Origin: Isoetes taiwanensis | Taxonomy: Eukaryota > Streptophyta > Lycopodiopsida > Isoetales > Isoetaceae | Assembly (NCBI GenBank): GCA_021234155.1 | Contig: JAJEKV010000015.1 | Location: 12,524,304 to 12,588,303 of the forward strand | Reading direction: 5' to 3' | Length of the DNA: 64,000 nucleotides | Shown: piece after piece, positions 55,125 to 64,000 of the stretch | Position numbering within the stretch: the first letter of the stretch is position 1 | Layout of the letters: each line of letters starts with the position of its first letter | Program-made: the position numbers and the translations under genes | Notes under the pieces: generated by a model | Seen by the model: the letters and a program-made list of their open reading frames with translations, nothing else | Databases searched by the model: none | What the model was told of the DNA's origin: nothing

Positions 55125-57629
55125 AGTATTGAGGTATACATAACCCTCCAAGGTATACTATATAAAAATTATTCCAACTTGTCTTCAGAATTCCAACTTT
55201 AATGAAACTCTGCTTCAACTCATTAAGTTACCACTACATTATTATGATAGTTTCGTAATTGAATATAAACACATATGACTATTAGAAAGGACAGGGAATA
55301 TATCAAATATCCGCAACAACTTAGCGGGCAATTTTCCTCTACTATGGTTCTTGCTAGTAATAAGTATCATCTGACCTTATTCACTTTATTACAATAATAT
55401 TCCACTCTTACACCTTTTCACAATTTGCTCTATCGCATGTTACATGGAATTGGACATCTGAGAGGCATGCGACATCAATCGAAAGAAAAAGAAAACAGGC
55501 TAAACAGAGTACCTAAGATATCATTCTACAATCGAATAGCATGTTACATAGCTCATTAGGAATCCAGTACCAAATTTAAGGACCCAAGTACTGAATTCAA
55601 AGGCAAAACTGAGACAAAAATCCTTTTATGTAGTTGACGCCCTCAAGGAATTTTCTTTCTTTCCATTGTGGATACATAATTTCAAGTATATTTTCCAAAT
55701 TTTTGTAATTCTCACCTTTTTTCATCTGAATAACCTTTGATAGCAGCGTAAGTAATCACGGTTTCTTTTTCAATAGGAGGTGGGCTATATTATGGTTATC
55801 TAAGAGCCTTTGTTGCCCTAGCCCCGCAATTCAATGAATACTTAGTAGCAGCGTGAAGATCTGAACCAGATTCAGCAGAAACGACAACTTCAGGATATTA
55901 TGCCAATTCTGGTTTTAAGTTACTACAAACTTCTTTCATGGCTTTCAACTGAGCCACAGAATTGACGCAAGGAATTGGTGATCCCACGTTAATAACAGAT
56001 CAAATTCCACGATGAAGGAGTTCTCCAGATCAAGTTCAAGTCTGTCTCAAGGCGGAAGGTCTGGGCTATGATAAGCTTTTTTCAAAAAGCAGAGGCTATT
56101 ATTTCTTCTACACATGCGCTCAAACCTGAGGTTAGGGTTTAGGGCTCTCTGCTTATTTGACGAATTTCCAACCCAGAGCTTACTACAGAAAGGTCGGCTT
56201 ATGGCGCATTTGGGCTTTCTATGGGATGGATTTCAGTTTAGAGGTAACTGTGTCATATCCTTTTTTCTTTTCAGCAAGCATAATCCAGATCGTAACATAT
56301 GTATGATTCAAAATTCGGGATACTTTCCCTTCATGAAGGCCGTTCTTGCACAACCTATTCTATTATGTTCTTGAAGGACGTTCTTGCACGAGGTAAAAAA
56401 AATATTTGATAATTACCCTCTTTAATCTGCCTCAGCTTATTGGTTTCTTGAAGGACGTTCTTGCACGAGGTAAAAAAAATATTTGATAATTACCCTCTTT
56501 AATCTGCCTCAGCTTATTGGTTTCTTAACTATTCTATTCTATTCTATTCTAACCCAGTGGGAAATGAAAGTGCACTGTACTGGCTTTGAGCATGTGTTTT
56601 GGAGCGAGCAGGGAGAGCAGTATGAAACTAAAAGTGTGAAATTGATACTTAAATTTGGTGTGCCAATTCTATGAAGCTAAAATTTTGTTGTATAAGACTT
56701 CAAAGGAATATGATAGCATTATATTTCATGAAGGTTATGCACTAGACCAAAATGAAAGTTCTTTGCAAGGAAATATTAAAGGCAATAAGCAAATGAGTAG
56801 TATTTCTTGGAACTATATGTTATGAGAAAACTTTGAGGGTGATTTTGACTTAAAAACTTTGCCTCTTTTAATTCTTTAGCAAGCGATGATCTAATAACAA
56901 AAGCAATCACCTTTTATCTTAAAAATGGAGAGTCTTAATGGACCTTATGGAATCTAGTGAAAGCTTTATAGAAACTTAATGAATTTAGGATATATATGAT
57001 AGGATATGATGTATTTGTATCCTTAAGACCTCTGGCCAGCATTTGATGTTGGGTTTGATATAGCCATCAAATGTGCTCCATTTGGTTCTTTTGTTGTGTG
57101 CATGTACACCGCTTCTTGGTTGACTTCGTGGCCACTTGGACGTAGTTCGTTATTACTAGCTTTGAGCCTTCCTTTTCTGGAGCCCCCTTTTTGGTGCACA
57201 TCGAGTGTGTCCCAACCTATGGGCCCGTCTCGGGGTTCTGTGTCCTTCTTTGGTCCCTGTCCTGTAGTTTGTTCTTTCCTATTCAGGATTTTATTGTCAT
57301 ATTCCACTTCATTTTCCAGTTTGTACTGATGGGACAATGTGTTCCCGAACCAATTTTCTTCTTTTTCATTTTACTACCATATGAAACCGGTAGATTCAGT
57401 TTCCTTATCATTGTGTTATCCTACAGGCCCAACAAATTTGTCCAAGTTATCATCTAGAGCACCTGTTTGTCGAATTCATTAATTGAGTTTCGCTTTGATC
57501 TCCCCAACTAAGGTGGCATTGACTTGCAATGCACATTTAGAATTTAGAATTTTGACTTCTTGGATTCTACTAGAAATTAATTATTAATAAAAATAACCAT
57601 CTTTCGTGCTTATTAGTTCATACAAAAGT
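55125..57629. other. Spacer between copia remains
   Basis: No gene recognised. A frame at 56114-56374 (MRSNLRLGFRALCLFDE) is followed by AGAGGTAACTG, which could be a splice donor, but nothing supports an exon beyond that. Holds the 77-bp duplication. Confidence 0.4.
56368..56521. repeat. 77-bp exact tandem duplication
   Basis: TTCTTGAAGGACGTTC starts at 56368 and 56445. By eye the two 77-bp copies are identical, including a run of A and CTCAGCTTATTGG. Being exact, it is recent or an assembly duplication. Confidence 0.9.
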
Positions 57630-58524
57630 TTGATAACAGCTCTTGGAGTTCAACCGCTTCCTTTGTGAGGGAAAGGGGCATATAGCATCAAATTGTTCAA
57701 GTTCAAAATGAGGAAAAGGAAAGAAGTTTGAGGGAAAAAGATCTGGAGGGTACAAGTCCAAGCCAAGCGTAAACATTGCAAAGGAGGCAAGCCAAGAAGA
57801 AGATGAGCAAGATGAGGACATTGAGGTAAATATGTCTAATGATTACTCTAAGATAAGGAAAAGAATTGATTCTGATTTGCTTATCTTAGATTCAGGAGCT
57901 GAAAGATCAGTGACAGGAACTTCAAGGATTTTAAAAAATTGTCAAAGGAGAGAAAAAGGGCATGTACAGTTTGGGAATGGAGATTTGAAAGAAATTAAGA
58001 ATGTTGGTGTTTTAGAATTATTTGACTTGGAGGGAAAAGCTGTGAAATTAAAAAATGTATTGTGCATACCTGGATTGATCAGAAACCTCATTTCAGTTTG
58101 TCAGCTTGTAGATCTAGACTATAAGGTTGTATTTGAAAAACTTTATTGTGATATCTTTCTTGGAAATAAAAAAATGTTTGTGGGGAAACGAGTTGGCAAT
58201 TTATATGGATTGAGCAAACAACATTTTTCTTGTGTTAATTTGCTAACTAGTCCATCCATTAAAACTTGGCATGAGAGGCTGTGTCATGTCAACTCAAATA
58301 CGATAGAGTTGCTAAACAAAAAGGGATTTATCAATGCAAGTGCTAGTTAAACATCACAACAAGTGTGCACAAGATGTATGCTTGGAAAACATAGTAGATT
58401 GCCTTTTAAAAAAGCAAAAAAGAGGGCAAAAGGAATCCTAGATCTGATACATGCAGATTTATGTGGACCTCTCAATGTTGCTAGTCTAAGTGGAAAAAGG
58501 TATTTTATGACCTTGATAGACGAC
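57630..58524 (+). pseudogene. Ty1/copia pol fragment: protease and integrase start
   Basis: A second zinc knuckle remnant (FLCEGKGHIASNC, its first Cys changed to Arg) leads in. Then comes the aspartic protease LLILDSGAERSVTG (57870-57920) and LCIPGLIRNLISVCQL. The integrase zinc domain follows: TWHERLCHVN and, after a stop near 58350, CTRCMLGKHSRLPF. The catalytic core begins IHADLCGPL and MTLIDD, where the reading is cut at 58524 by the E3 LTR. The rest should lie beyond the window. It may belong to the same copia element as the gag at 54108 or to a different one. Confidence 0.88.
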
Positions 58525-59481
58525 AGGGCGGCACCATTGCCCCAGGAGGTGTCGGACTCATGCTCGGCCCTCACGAAGTGACCGACCATAAGCCTAGCCC
58601 ACTATGGGATCCCCCGTAGCCCCCACTCGGCAGGGATCCTCCCTCCACATTGCTTCTAGCCCCGTTATGTGGTGCTGAGTCACATCATAGCCCCAATAGC
58701 CTGGTGGGCTCCTATGCACAGGCCGCAACTAATAGGAACTAAGGGATCTACTCTATGAGCATACTACATATGGCTCTAGGTCTCTACCCCCCTTCCCAAT
58801 ACAAGAGGAGCAAACATGATCAACCATCGTCATATACTCATCACATCATAAGAATAATCATAAGAACATCTTAACCTAATCATACAATCTAACCTATGGT
58901 TAGGGTTCATTGATTAGGGTTGAGATGATGTATGCGGGTTCTAGGATGGCTCTACCCTAGATACAAGATACTAGCACATCTGGAATGCTAATTCCAGATG
59001 AACTATCATAACTACTACTCTACATACCACCTCCCGAAGCTCTCCCTCCATCCCCCGTGTCTCCATGGTCTTCGACTCGCGTAGTGCTGCTCTTGCTCCA
59101 AGAACGGGTCTACTCTACGGGGGCTGCTGTACCAATCTATGCCACAGCAAACGATATTCGAAATGGGGTTTCGAATGCGTAGATGAGTCTCTGGGAGCTA
59201 GGGCTGGAAAGAGGCCTAGGGTTAGGGTTTCAGCTAATATAAGTTAGGTCCACATAGGATGCCACGTGGCACCAATAGGGTAAGTCCGTGTGGCGGGTGC
59301 CCAATAGGTTAAGGCCACGTGGAAAAGGGTCTTAACCTAAGGTTGGCTAAGTTATGTGAATAACTTAGTCACGCCCCCTAGTGCCACAATCTATGGTATA
59401 CAAGGCTACGAAAATAGACTTGTATAGTGACGGGTCCAGGAATATACGTATTTATAGCGTATATTCTCCTGGAACGTCACA
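58525..59481 (-). repeat. E3 3' LTR
   Basis: On the minus strand it starts TGTGACGTTCCAGGAG at 59481, preceded by a purine tract (TAAGGGGGGAGAA). It shares blocks with the E1 LTR (GGGGTAGAGACCTA, TGCTC-TAGAGTAG). The far end at 58525 lacks the usual CA, so it is truncated or the border is slightly off. TTAGGGTT-like words occur around 58900-59230. Confidence 0.8.
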
Positions 59482-59495
59482 TTCTCCCCCCCTTA

Positions 59496-60345
59496 GGACA
59501 ATGCTGTCCTCAGCATTGCACTAAGGTGACGAACCTACCTTATGCCTGCAAAAGAAACACATAATATACACTTTAAATCAATTTAAACGATCAACTTCCT
59601 ATTAAAAGTTAATTGTCAAAATTTAGGCTATATTTGTACTTATACAAAATTATATAGCCTTAACAAGATATTTCTTATAATAATTAGGAAATATTAAGGG
59701 TTCATAATCTAAATTATGGCTCCCCCTTATCTTCTCGTAATGCGCCCCTCCTCGATGTCCGTCTCTTACTTGCCTGCACAAGGAGCACATTACGTTAGTT
59801 TAATTAATAAATTTGTGGTTTTAGGGGACCACCCCCCTTACCCACCTCCTTGAGCCGAACTACTAGCTCAAGGTTATCCTACTACCTTGCACAAGATCAT
59901 GGCCCTTTCGGATTTGAGCTTAAGGACCATTTAAGATGCTCCCATCATCGCCCATGATCAAGTGCTACCTTGTACCTTGCTATCGGTTGCGGTCGAAAAT
60001 ACCCCTAGTGCCTCATGCCCCAAGGGTTTAAAGCTAGGAACGCCTCACGATCCCATCATCAGCAAGATGATCACTTTGACCTTCACCATGACCCTCCTCC
60101 TACGCCGGTGTCGTCCCCGCATCGTGGCATAGAGATCATCCGATCGATGTCCCATCATCGCCCACCATGCCTCATTCCTCACTCACATGACCCTAATGGT
60201 CATGCGCACCTCTTTGGTGCGTGTGGCCTAGAGAATGCCTTAAAGGCGTCCCATCATCACAAGACACGATCCAAGATTCCCCGCACATGCACCCTTCTAA
60301 CCAGAATGCATGCGCCAGGCTCAAGGCTAACTAACAACATACTAG
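59496..60345 (-). other. E3 3' untranslated region
   Basis: Non-coding. The word CCCATCATC recurs near 59941, 60052, 60150 and 60250, a loose 100-bp periodicity. It is not clearly alignable to the E1/E2 3' regions by eye. Confidence 0.55.
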
Positions 60346-60600
60346 CTAACCACCTGGCAAGTCGGGGTCAACCAAGTCGGAGACGACTCGCCCATCAAAC
60401 TCCTTCATAAACTCTGGGTATTGCTTCTCCAAATCTTGCTTCAATACCCATGTCGCGTCTTCCACGGGTAGATGCTTCCACTTAACCAAATATTGGAGGA
60501 ACTGAGACCTCCTAGTCTTCTTGAATGACTTATCAAGGAGTAATTCAGGCACGATTTCTACTTGCTCCTCCGTCATTTCCAACAAAGTTGGAGATCCAAA
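60346..60600 (-). CDS. E3 integrase chromodomain
   Basis: Minus strand: EIVPELLLDKSFKKTRRS, FLQYLVKWKHLP, VEDATWVLKQDLE, FMKEFDGRVVSD. Open frame, all chromodomain landmarks present. It is cut off from the integrase core by the 739-bp insertion at 60661-61399. Confidence 0.9.
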   Translation of the reverse strand, partial: FGSPTLLEMTEEQVEIVPELLLDKSFKKTRRSQFLQYLVKWKHLPVEDATWVLKQDLEKQYPEFMKEFDGRVVSDLVDPDLPGG

Positions 60601-60660
60601 ACCTCCTCAGGGTTAGGATTGTGCCTTTTTAATAAACTTACGTGGAAGACCTTGTGAACC

Positions 60661-61399
60661 AGGGTAATAAAGAGAGGCTAAAACTCGCCAAATGGCGATT
60701 TTTTAGACCTTTACTAAAATTTCGTGGCTAAAGTTTATAAGGGTCATTTCTTAAAAAAAATAAAAAATTAGCCATTCCAAAAGGGGAAAAATTTTGGACG
60801 TTCAGGGTTTAGCCGAGATTGACTGCGGCATTGGCGTGCTGAATCGCCTTCCCTGAAGCTGATTAGGTGCGCCCAGATCAATTCAAATAGCCATGTCTAA
60901 TCTATTCAGATACGTCTTTCATTTAGGAATCGCCATATTGAAGAACCACGACCATTACACTATTGCAATGTTAACATTGAAAACAACTCCCACCTTTTTT
61001 ATTATGTTGCTATTTCCATTCACATAGCATACAATGTAGTTCATTGTCAGACCCAACCCCATGGTTAGATATGCACCATCATCATCATCTTTTTATTGTT
61101 GTTGGTACCCACAGATACACGCACATTATCACTTCTCTTTAAATATATCAACTAAAATACGCATGATAACTTGCTTAGTTCAACAGTTGCCGTTTAGCTA
61201 CCACCAACAAAGACAAAATTGCCAACATAAGAATTTTTAAATTATATGAACTTTATAATTTCGCCAAGTGGGAAGAAAACTAAAGGGCTTGACTATATCA
61301 CATTTCGCCAAAAAAAAAAAGTACGGACTCTTGTTTTTATAGCTTTAGCCAACCTTTATTTGGATGCGAAAACATTTAGGGTCCTTAAAATTTACCCTG
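60661..61399. mobile_element. 739-bp DNA element in E3 pol
   Basis: TTGTGAACC (9 bp) stands on both sides, at 60652-60660 and 61400-61408. Joining the flanks gives the continuous GGTTCACAAGGTCTTCCACG expected between integrase and chromodomain. Ends are AGGGTAAT and ATTTACCCT(G), a short imperfect inverted repeat. The 9-bp duplication fits a Mutator-like non-autonomous element. No coding sequence. Confidence 0.85.
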
Positions 61400-61408
61400 T
61401 TGTGAACC

Positions 61409-61894
61409 TTCAGATGGGCCGGAAGATCCAACTTGTAGGCTTGGGAGCCCACTCTCTCCAAAATCTTGAACGGACCAGCCCACCTAGGGGCAAGCTTCTT
61501 GCAACTCCCAATCCGAAGCTTAGCTTGCTTAACCTTGATCTTCAACCAGACGCTATCGCCTACCTTAAACTCTCTTACGGTCCTGTGCCTGTCGGCCACA
61601 CTCTTCTGTCGACTTCTTGCTGCCAATAAGTAACCCCTTACTTCTTCCACCAGCTGCTGCATATCTCCTAACATCTGGATACTTCAACCTTCGACACGCG
61701 ATTGTGCCGTATCCGGGGTTAGGCAATCGGTACCGTAATGCACCATGAAAGGGGACATCCGAGATGACTCTGTTTGGCACTATTGTAGGCGAATTCCACC
61801 AAGTGGATATACTCATCCCACTTGACCCGCTTGTTCCACACATAGCTTCAAGCATGTCTTCAATGATTCGATTCGTCCTCTCCGTCCCCGCCAT
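61409..61894 (-). pseudogene. E3 integrase C-terminal part, frame-broken
   Basis: Continues the long pol frame after small indels. [12 protein letters not shown] carries the catalytic Glu region. DRHRTVREFKVGDSVWLKIK and KLAPRWAGPFKILERVG (61420-61600) match the GPY/F-type integrase C-terminal domain. Confidence 0.85.
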
Positions 61895-63728
61895 CCGTTT
61901 GGGGATGATATGCCGTGCTCATGGAGAGCTTCGTCTGAATGGTGCTAAAGAGGTCATGCCAAAAGGCACTCATAAACTTAGAATCTCTATCAGATATTAT
62001 CTCCCGAGGCATGCCATGGAGTCTAAAAATCTCCCTTACAAATAACTTGGCAGTATCTAATGCGGTGTCAGTAGTCTTGCAAGGCACAAAATGTGCCATC
62101 TTAGATAACTTGTCTACGACAACCATCAATGCATCCTTGCCTCGAAGAGTTCTAGGGAGTCCTGTGATGAAATCCATGCTTATGACCTCCCACTTCGCAT
62201 TTGGCACTCCCAATGGCTCTAAAGCACCTGGAATCCGAAGTTGCTCCGCTTTGGTCTGCTGACACAACTGGCAATCCCGAATATATGCAGCTATCTGCCT
62301 CTTCATTCCTGACCAGAAGTAACTACTTCGAATCTTGAAATAGGTCTTCATGAAGTCCGCATGCCCTGCTATTGGGCTGTTGTGTGTGTCATGAAGAATT
62401 AACTTCCTTACCCCTGATGACTCGGGCACACACAACTTATGCTTGTGATACAACATGTTGCCCTCCTTCTTATAATGCTTGAAGGCTTCCCGTTCTTTAT
62501 CTGTTCTAGCTTCCCTCGAGAGGCTTTCCCATACCTCCTTGAATTCTTCATCTGCTGGCAAGGTCTCCTCAATCTTCCTGCCAAACCCACTCGAAAGAGT
62601 GGAAATCGCATTACAATGCGTCCTTGTCTGAAATGGTCTCCTAGAGAGAGCATCTGCCACAACATTAAGCTTGCCAGGCTTATATATTATATCAAAATCA
62701 TACTCCTCAAGAAATTCCATCCACCTCCTTTGCCTTAAGTTGAGGAGTGGCTGGGTGAAAAGATACTGAAGGCTTTGGTGATCAGTATCTAACTGAAACT
62801 TCCTCCCCAGCAAATAATGCCTCCATATCCTTAATGCCCCGACGACAATGGCTAGCAGCTCCCCGATCATGGGTTGGATAGCGTTGCTTTCGGCGTCGTT
62901 CATCTTCTTCGAAATCGTGGCGACTACTCTTCCTTCTTGCATCAAGACTGCCCCTGTTGCTATCTTGCTTGCATCCGTTGCTACCAACTTATCTTTACTC
63001 GGATCTGGGAGAACAAGCACTGGAGCTGTTGTTAAGGCCTCCTTAAGCTTCTCAAAGGAAGCTTGGACTTTCTCTAACCAATGGCTAGTCCAATCCTTAA
63101 TCTTCTTGGCCTTGGTGAGGTCCGACAAAGGGGACGCCCACTTAGCAAAGTCCTTCACGAACTTTCTATAATATCCCGCCAACCCGAGAAAGCTCCTTAC
63201 TTCTGCCACATTCCTTGGAGCTGGCCAATCAACTATTGCCTCAATATTAGATGGGTCTGTAGATATTCCCTCGGATGTTACCACATGCCCCAAATATTCC
63301 ACTCGGCCTGTTGCAAAGTGGCACTTGGAGAGCTTCCCATACAACCGATGACGTCTCAACTTCTCCAACACTTTCCTCAAATGCTGACAATGCTCTTCAA
63401 TGGACTTGTTGTAGACTAGAATGTCGTCGAAGAAAACAATAACAAACTCATCCAAGAATTCCCTGAAGATGTCGTTCATGAGGCGCATAAAAGTTGCTGG
63501 AGCATTCGACAAACCAAAGGGCATTACTGTAAACTCAAAGTGACCATACCGCGTTCTAAAGGCGGTCTTATGGATATCCTCTTCCTTTATTCTTATCTGA
63601 TGGTACCCTGACCTCAAATCAATTTTAGAGAATACCTTTGCTCCTTGGAGCTGGTCCATTAGATCGTCTGCCCTTGGCAATGCATACTTATTCTTTATCG
63701 CCTGCTTGTTGAGCTGGCGATATCCCAT
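61860..63728 (-). CDS. E3 pol: RT, RNase H, integrase core
   Basis: A 622-codon open frame. [31 protein letters not shown] and the catalytic FFDDILVY. RNase [36 protein letters not shown]. Integrase: zinc domain [14 protein letters not shown] to CQLCQQ, then catalytic [13 protein letters not shown] and ISDRDSKF. It copies the RNA genome and inserts the DNA. The upstream frame (63688-63990) ends [11 protein letters not shown]. About 20 nt normally lying between KKDG and YRQLN are missing there, so RT is damaged at its N-terminus. Compared with E1 and E2 this element is much better preserved. Confidence 0.95.
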   Translation of the reverse strand: MGYRQLNKQAIKNKYALPRADDLMDQLQGAKVFSKIDLRSGYHQIRIKEEDIHKTAFRTRYGHFEFTVMPFGLSNAPATFMRLMNDIFREFLDEFVIVFFDDILVYNKSIEEHCQHLRKVLEKLRRHRLYGKLSKCHFATGRVEYLGHVVTSEGISTDPSNIEAIVDWPAPRNVAEVRSFLGLAGYYRKFVKDFAKWASPLSDLTKAKKIKDWTSHWLEKVQASFEKLKEALTTAPVLVLPDPSKDKLVATDASKIATGAVLMQEGRVVATISKKMNDAESNAIQPMIGELLAIVVGALRIWRHYLLGRKFQLDTDHQSLQYLFTQPLLNLRQRRWMEFLEEYDFDIIYKPGKLNVVADALSRRPFQTRTHCNAISTLSSGFGRKIEETLPADEEFKEVWESLSREARTDKEREAFKHYKKEGNMLYHKHKLCVPESSGVRKLILHDTHNSPIAGHADFMKTYFKIRSSYFWSGMKRQIAAYIRDCQLCQQTKAEQLRIPGALEPLGVPNAKWEVISMDFITGLPRTLRGKDALMVVVDKLSKMAHFVPCKTTDTALDTAKLFVREIFRLHGMPREIISDRDSKFMSAFWHDLFSTIQTKLSMSTAYHPQTDGGDGEDESNH

Positions 63729-63990
63729 CTTTCTTCTTCACAAAGAGTATAGGTGCTCCAAAAGGAGACACACTTGCTCTAATAAAACCAAGCTCAAGCA
63801 ATTCCTGGAGCTGCTTCTTGAGCTCAATCAATTCCGGGGTGCTCATTCTATATGGTGCCTTACTGGTAGGCTTCGCATCTGGAGCTAATGTGATCTCACA
63901 TTCCACACCCCTGTAAGGTGGTAGCTGCCGGATTTCATCCGGGAATACATTCTTAAACTCTGAAATAAGCCTTGCTATCTGCTTGGGCAA
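63688..63990 (-). pseudogene. E3 protease/RT linker and RT start
   Basis: Minus strand, open to the window edge: [80 protein letters not shown]. Typical first part of Ty3/gypsy RT. The frame is lost just after KKKDG by a short deletion. The protease should lie beyond 64000. Confidence 0.9.
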
Positions 63991-64000
63991 CTGATTCTCC

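Larger units (their letters stand above)
58525..64000 (-). mobile_element. Chromovirus E3, 3' half
   Basis: Ty3/gypsy element on the minus strand, entering the window from the right. From right to left: RT, RNase H, integrase, chromodomain, 3' region, 3' LTR. It is nested in the copia integrase. Protein sequence is close to E1 and E2 (same [32 protein letters not shown] blocks), so it is the same lineage. The 5' LTR, gag and any H3-like ORF lie beyond 64000. Confidence 0.92.

Noticed and set aside
56114-56374. Exon of a host gene with a GTAACT donor
   Set aside because: No partner exon, acceptor or family similarity could be identified.

Overview
The window looks like the repeat-dominated nuclear DNA of a land plant with a large genome. 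The evidence is an initiator-Met primer site, chromodomain-carrying Ty3/gypsy elements (chromoviruses), Ty1/copia fragments, a plant-type L1 LINE and a pogo/jerky-like transposase. No complete host gene, rRNA or tRNA was recognised. The species cannot be named from the sequence. Almost everything from 3.2 to 64 kb is transposable element, much of it nested.

Layout. 1-3238: unassigned sequence with two short tandem duplications. 3244-8570: non-coding LTR retrotransposon on the minus strand with 198-bp LTRs; its left LTR is split by a 452-bp Mutator-like terminal-inverted-repeat element. 9522-10072: long inverted repeat. 10634-37943: two related chromoviruses, E1 and E2, lying head to tail. E1 has LTRs at 10634-13416 and 23457-25123. 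E2 has LTRs at 25124-26570 (start missing) and 36456-37943. The pair is bounded by the same 5-bp repeat, GATGC. 40263-42900: decayed pogo/jerky-like (CENP-B type) transposase. 45071-52192: L1-type LINE with a 19-bp target duplication. 54108-58524: copia gag and pol fragments. 58525 to the window end: a third chromovirus, E3, minus strand, inserted in the copia integrase and itself hit by a 739-bp DNA element. Its 5' half lies outside the window.

Main discovery. E1 and E2 each carry, upstream of gag-pol, an ORF that reads as a histone H3. It starts with the H3 tail (MARTKQT in E1; MARTK-stop-TARK in E2) and ends in an H3 histone fold (ALREI, LVREV/FVREI, LQEAAE, HAKRVT). A long charged insertion separates tail and fold. 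The same elements encode an integrase chromodomain, the domain class that reads methylated H3 tails. A second unknown ORF lies between the H3 ORF and gag-pol. The H3 ORF and the second ORF each have their own putative TATA box and sit downstream of nested palindromes. Palindrome position is conserved between E1 and E2 but palindrome sequence is not.

Caveat. E1 and E2 are full of small frameshifts. Many fall at CAG/CTG triplets, including a CAG-to-CG loss in both primer-binding sites. They may be decay, or sequencing error at CHG-methylated cytosines. Reading frames of E1 and E2 are therefore described as broken pseudogenes, with that reservation.
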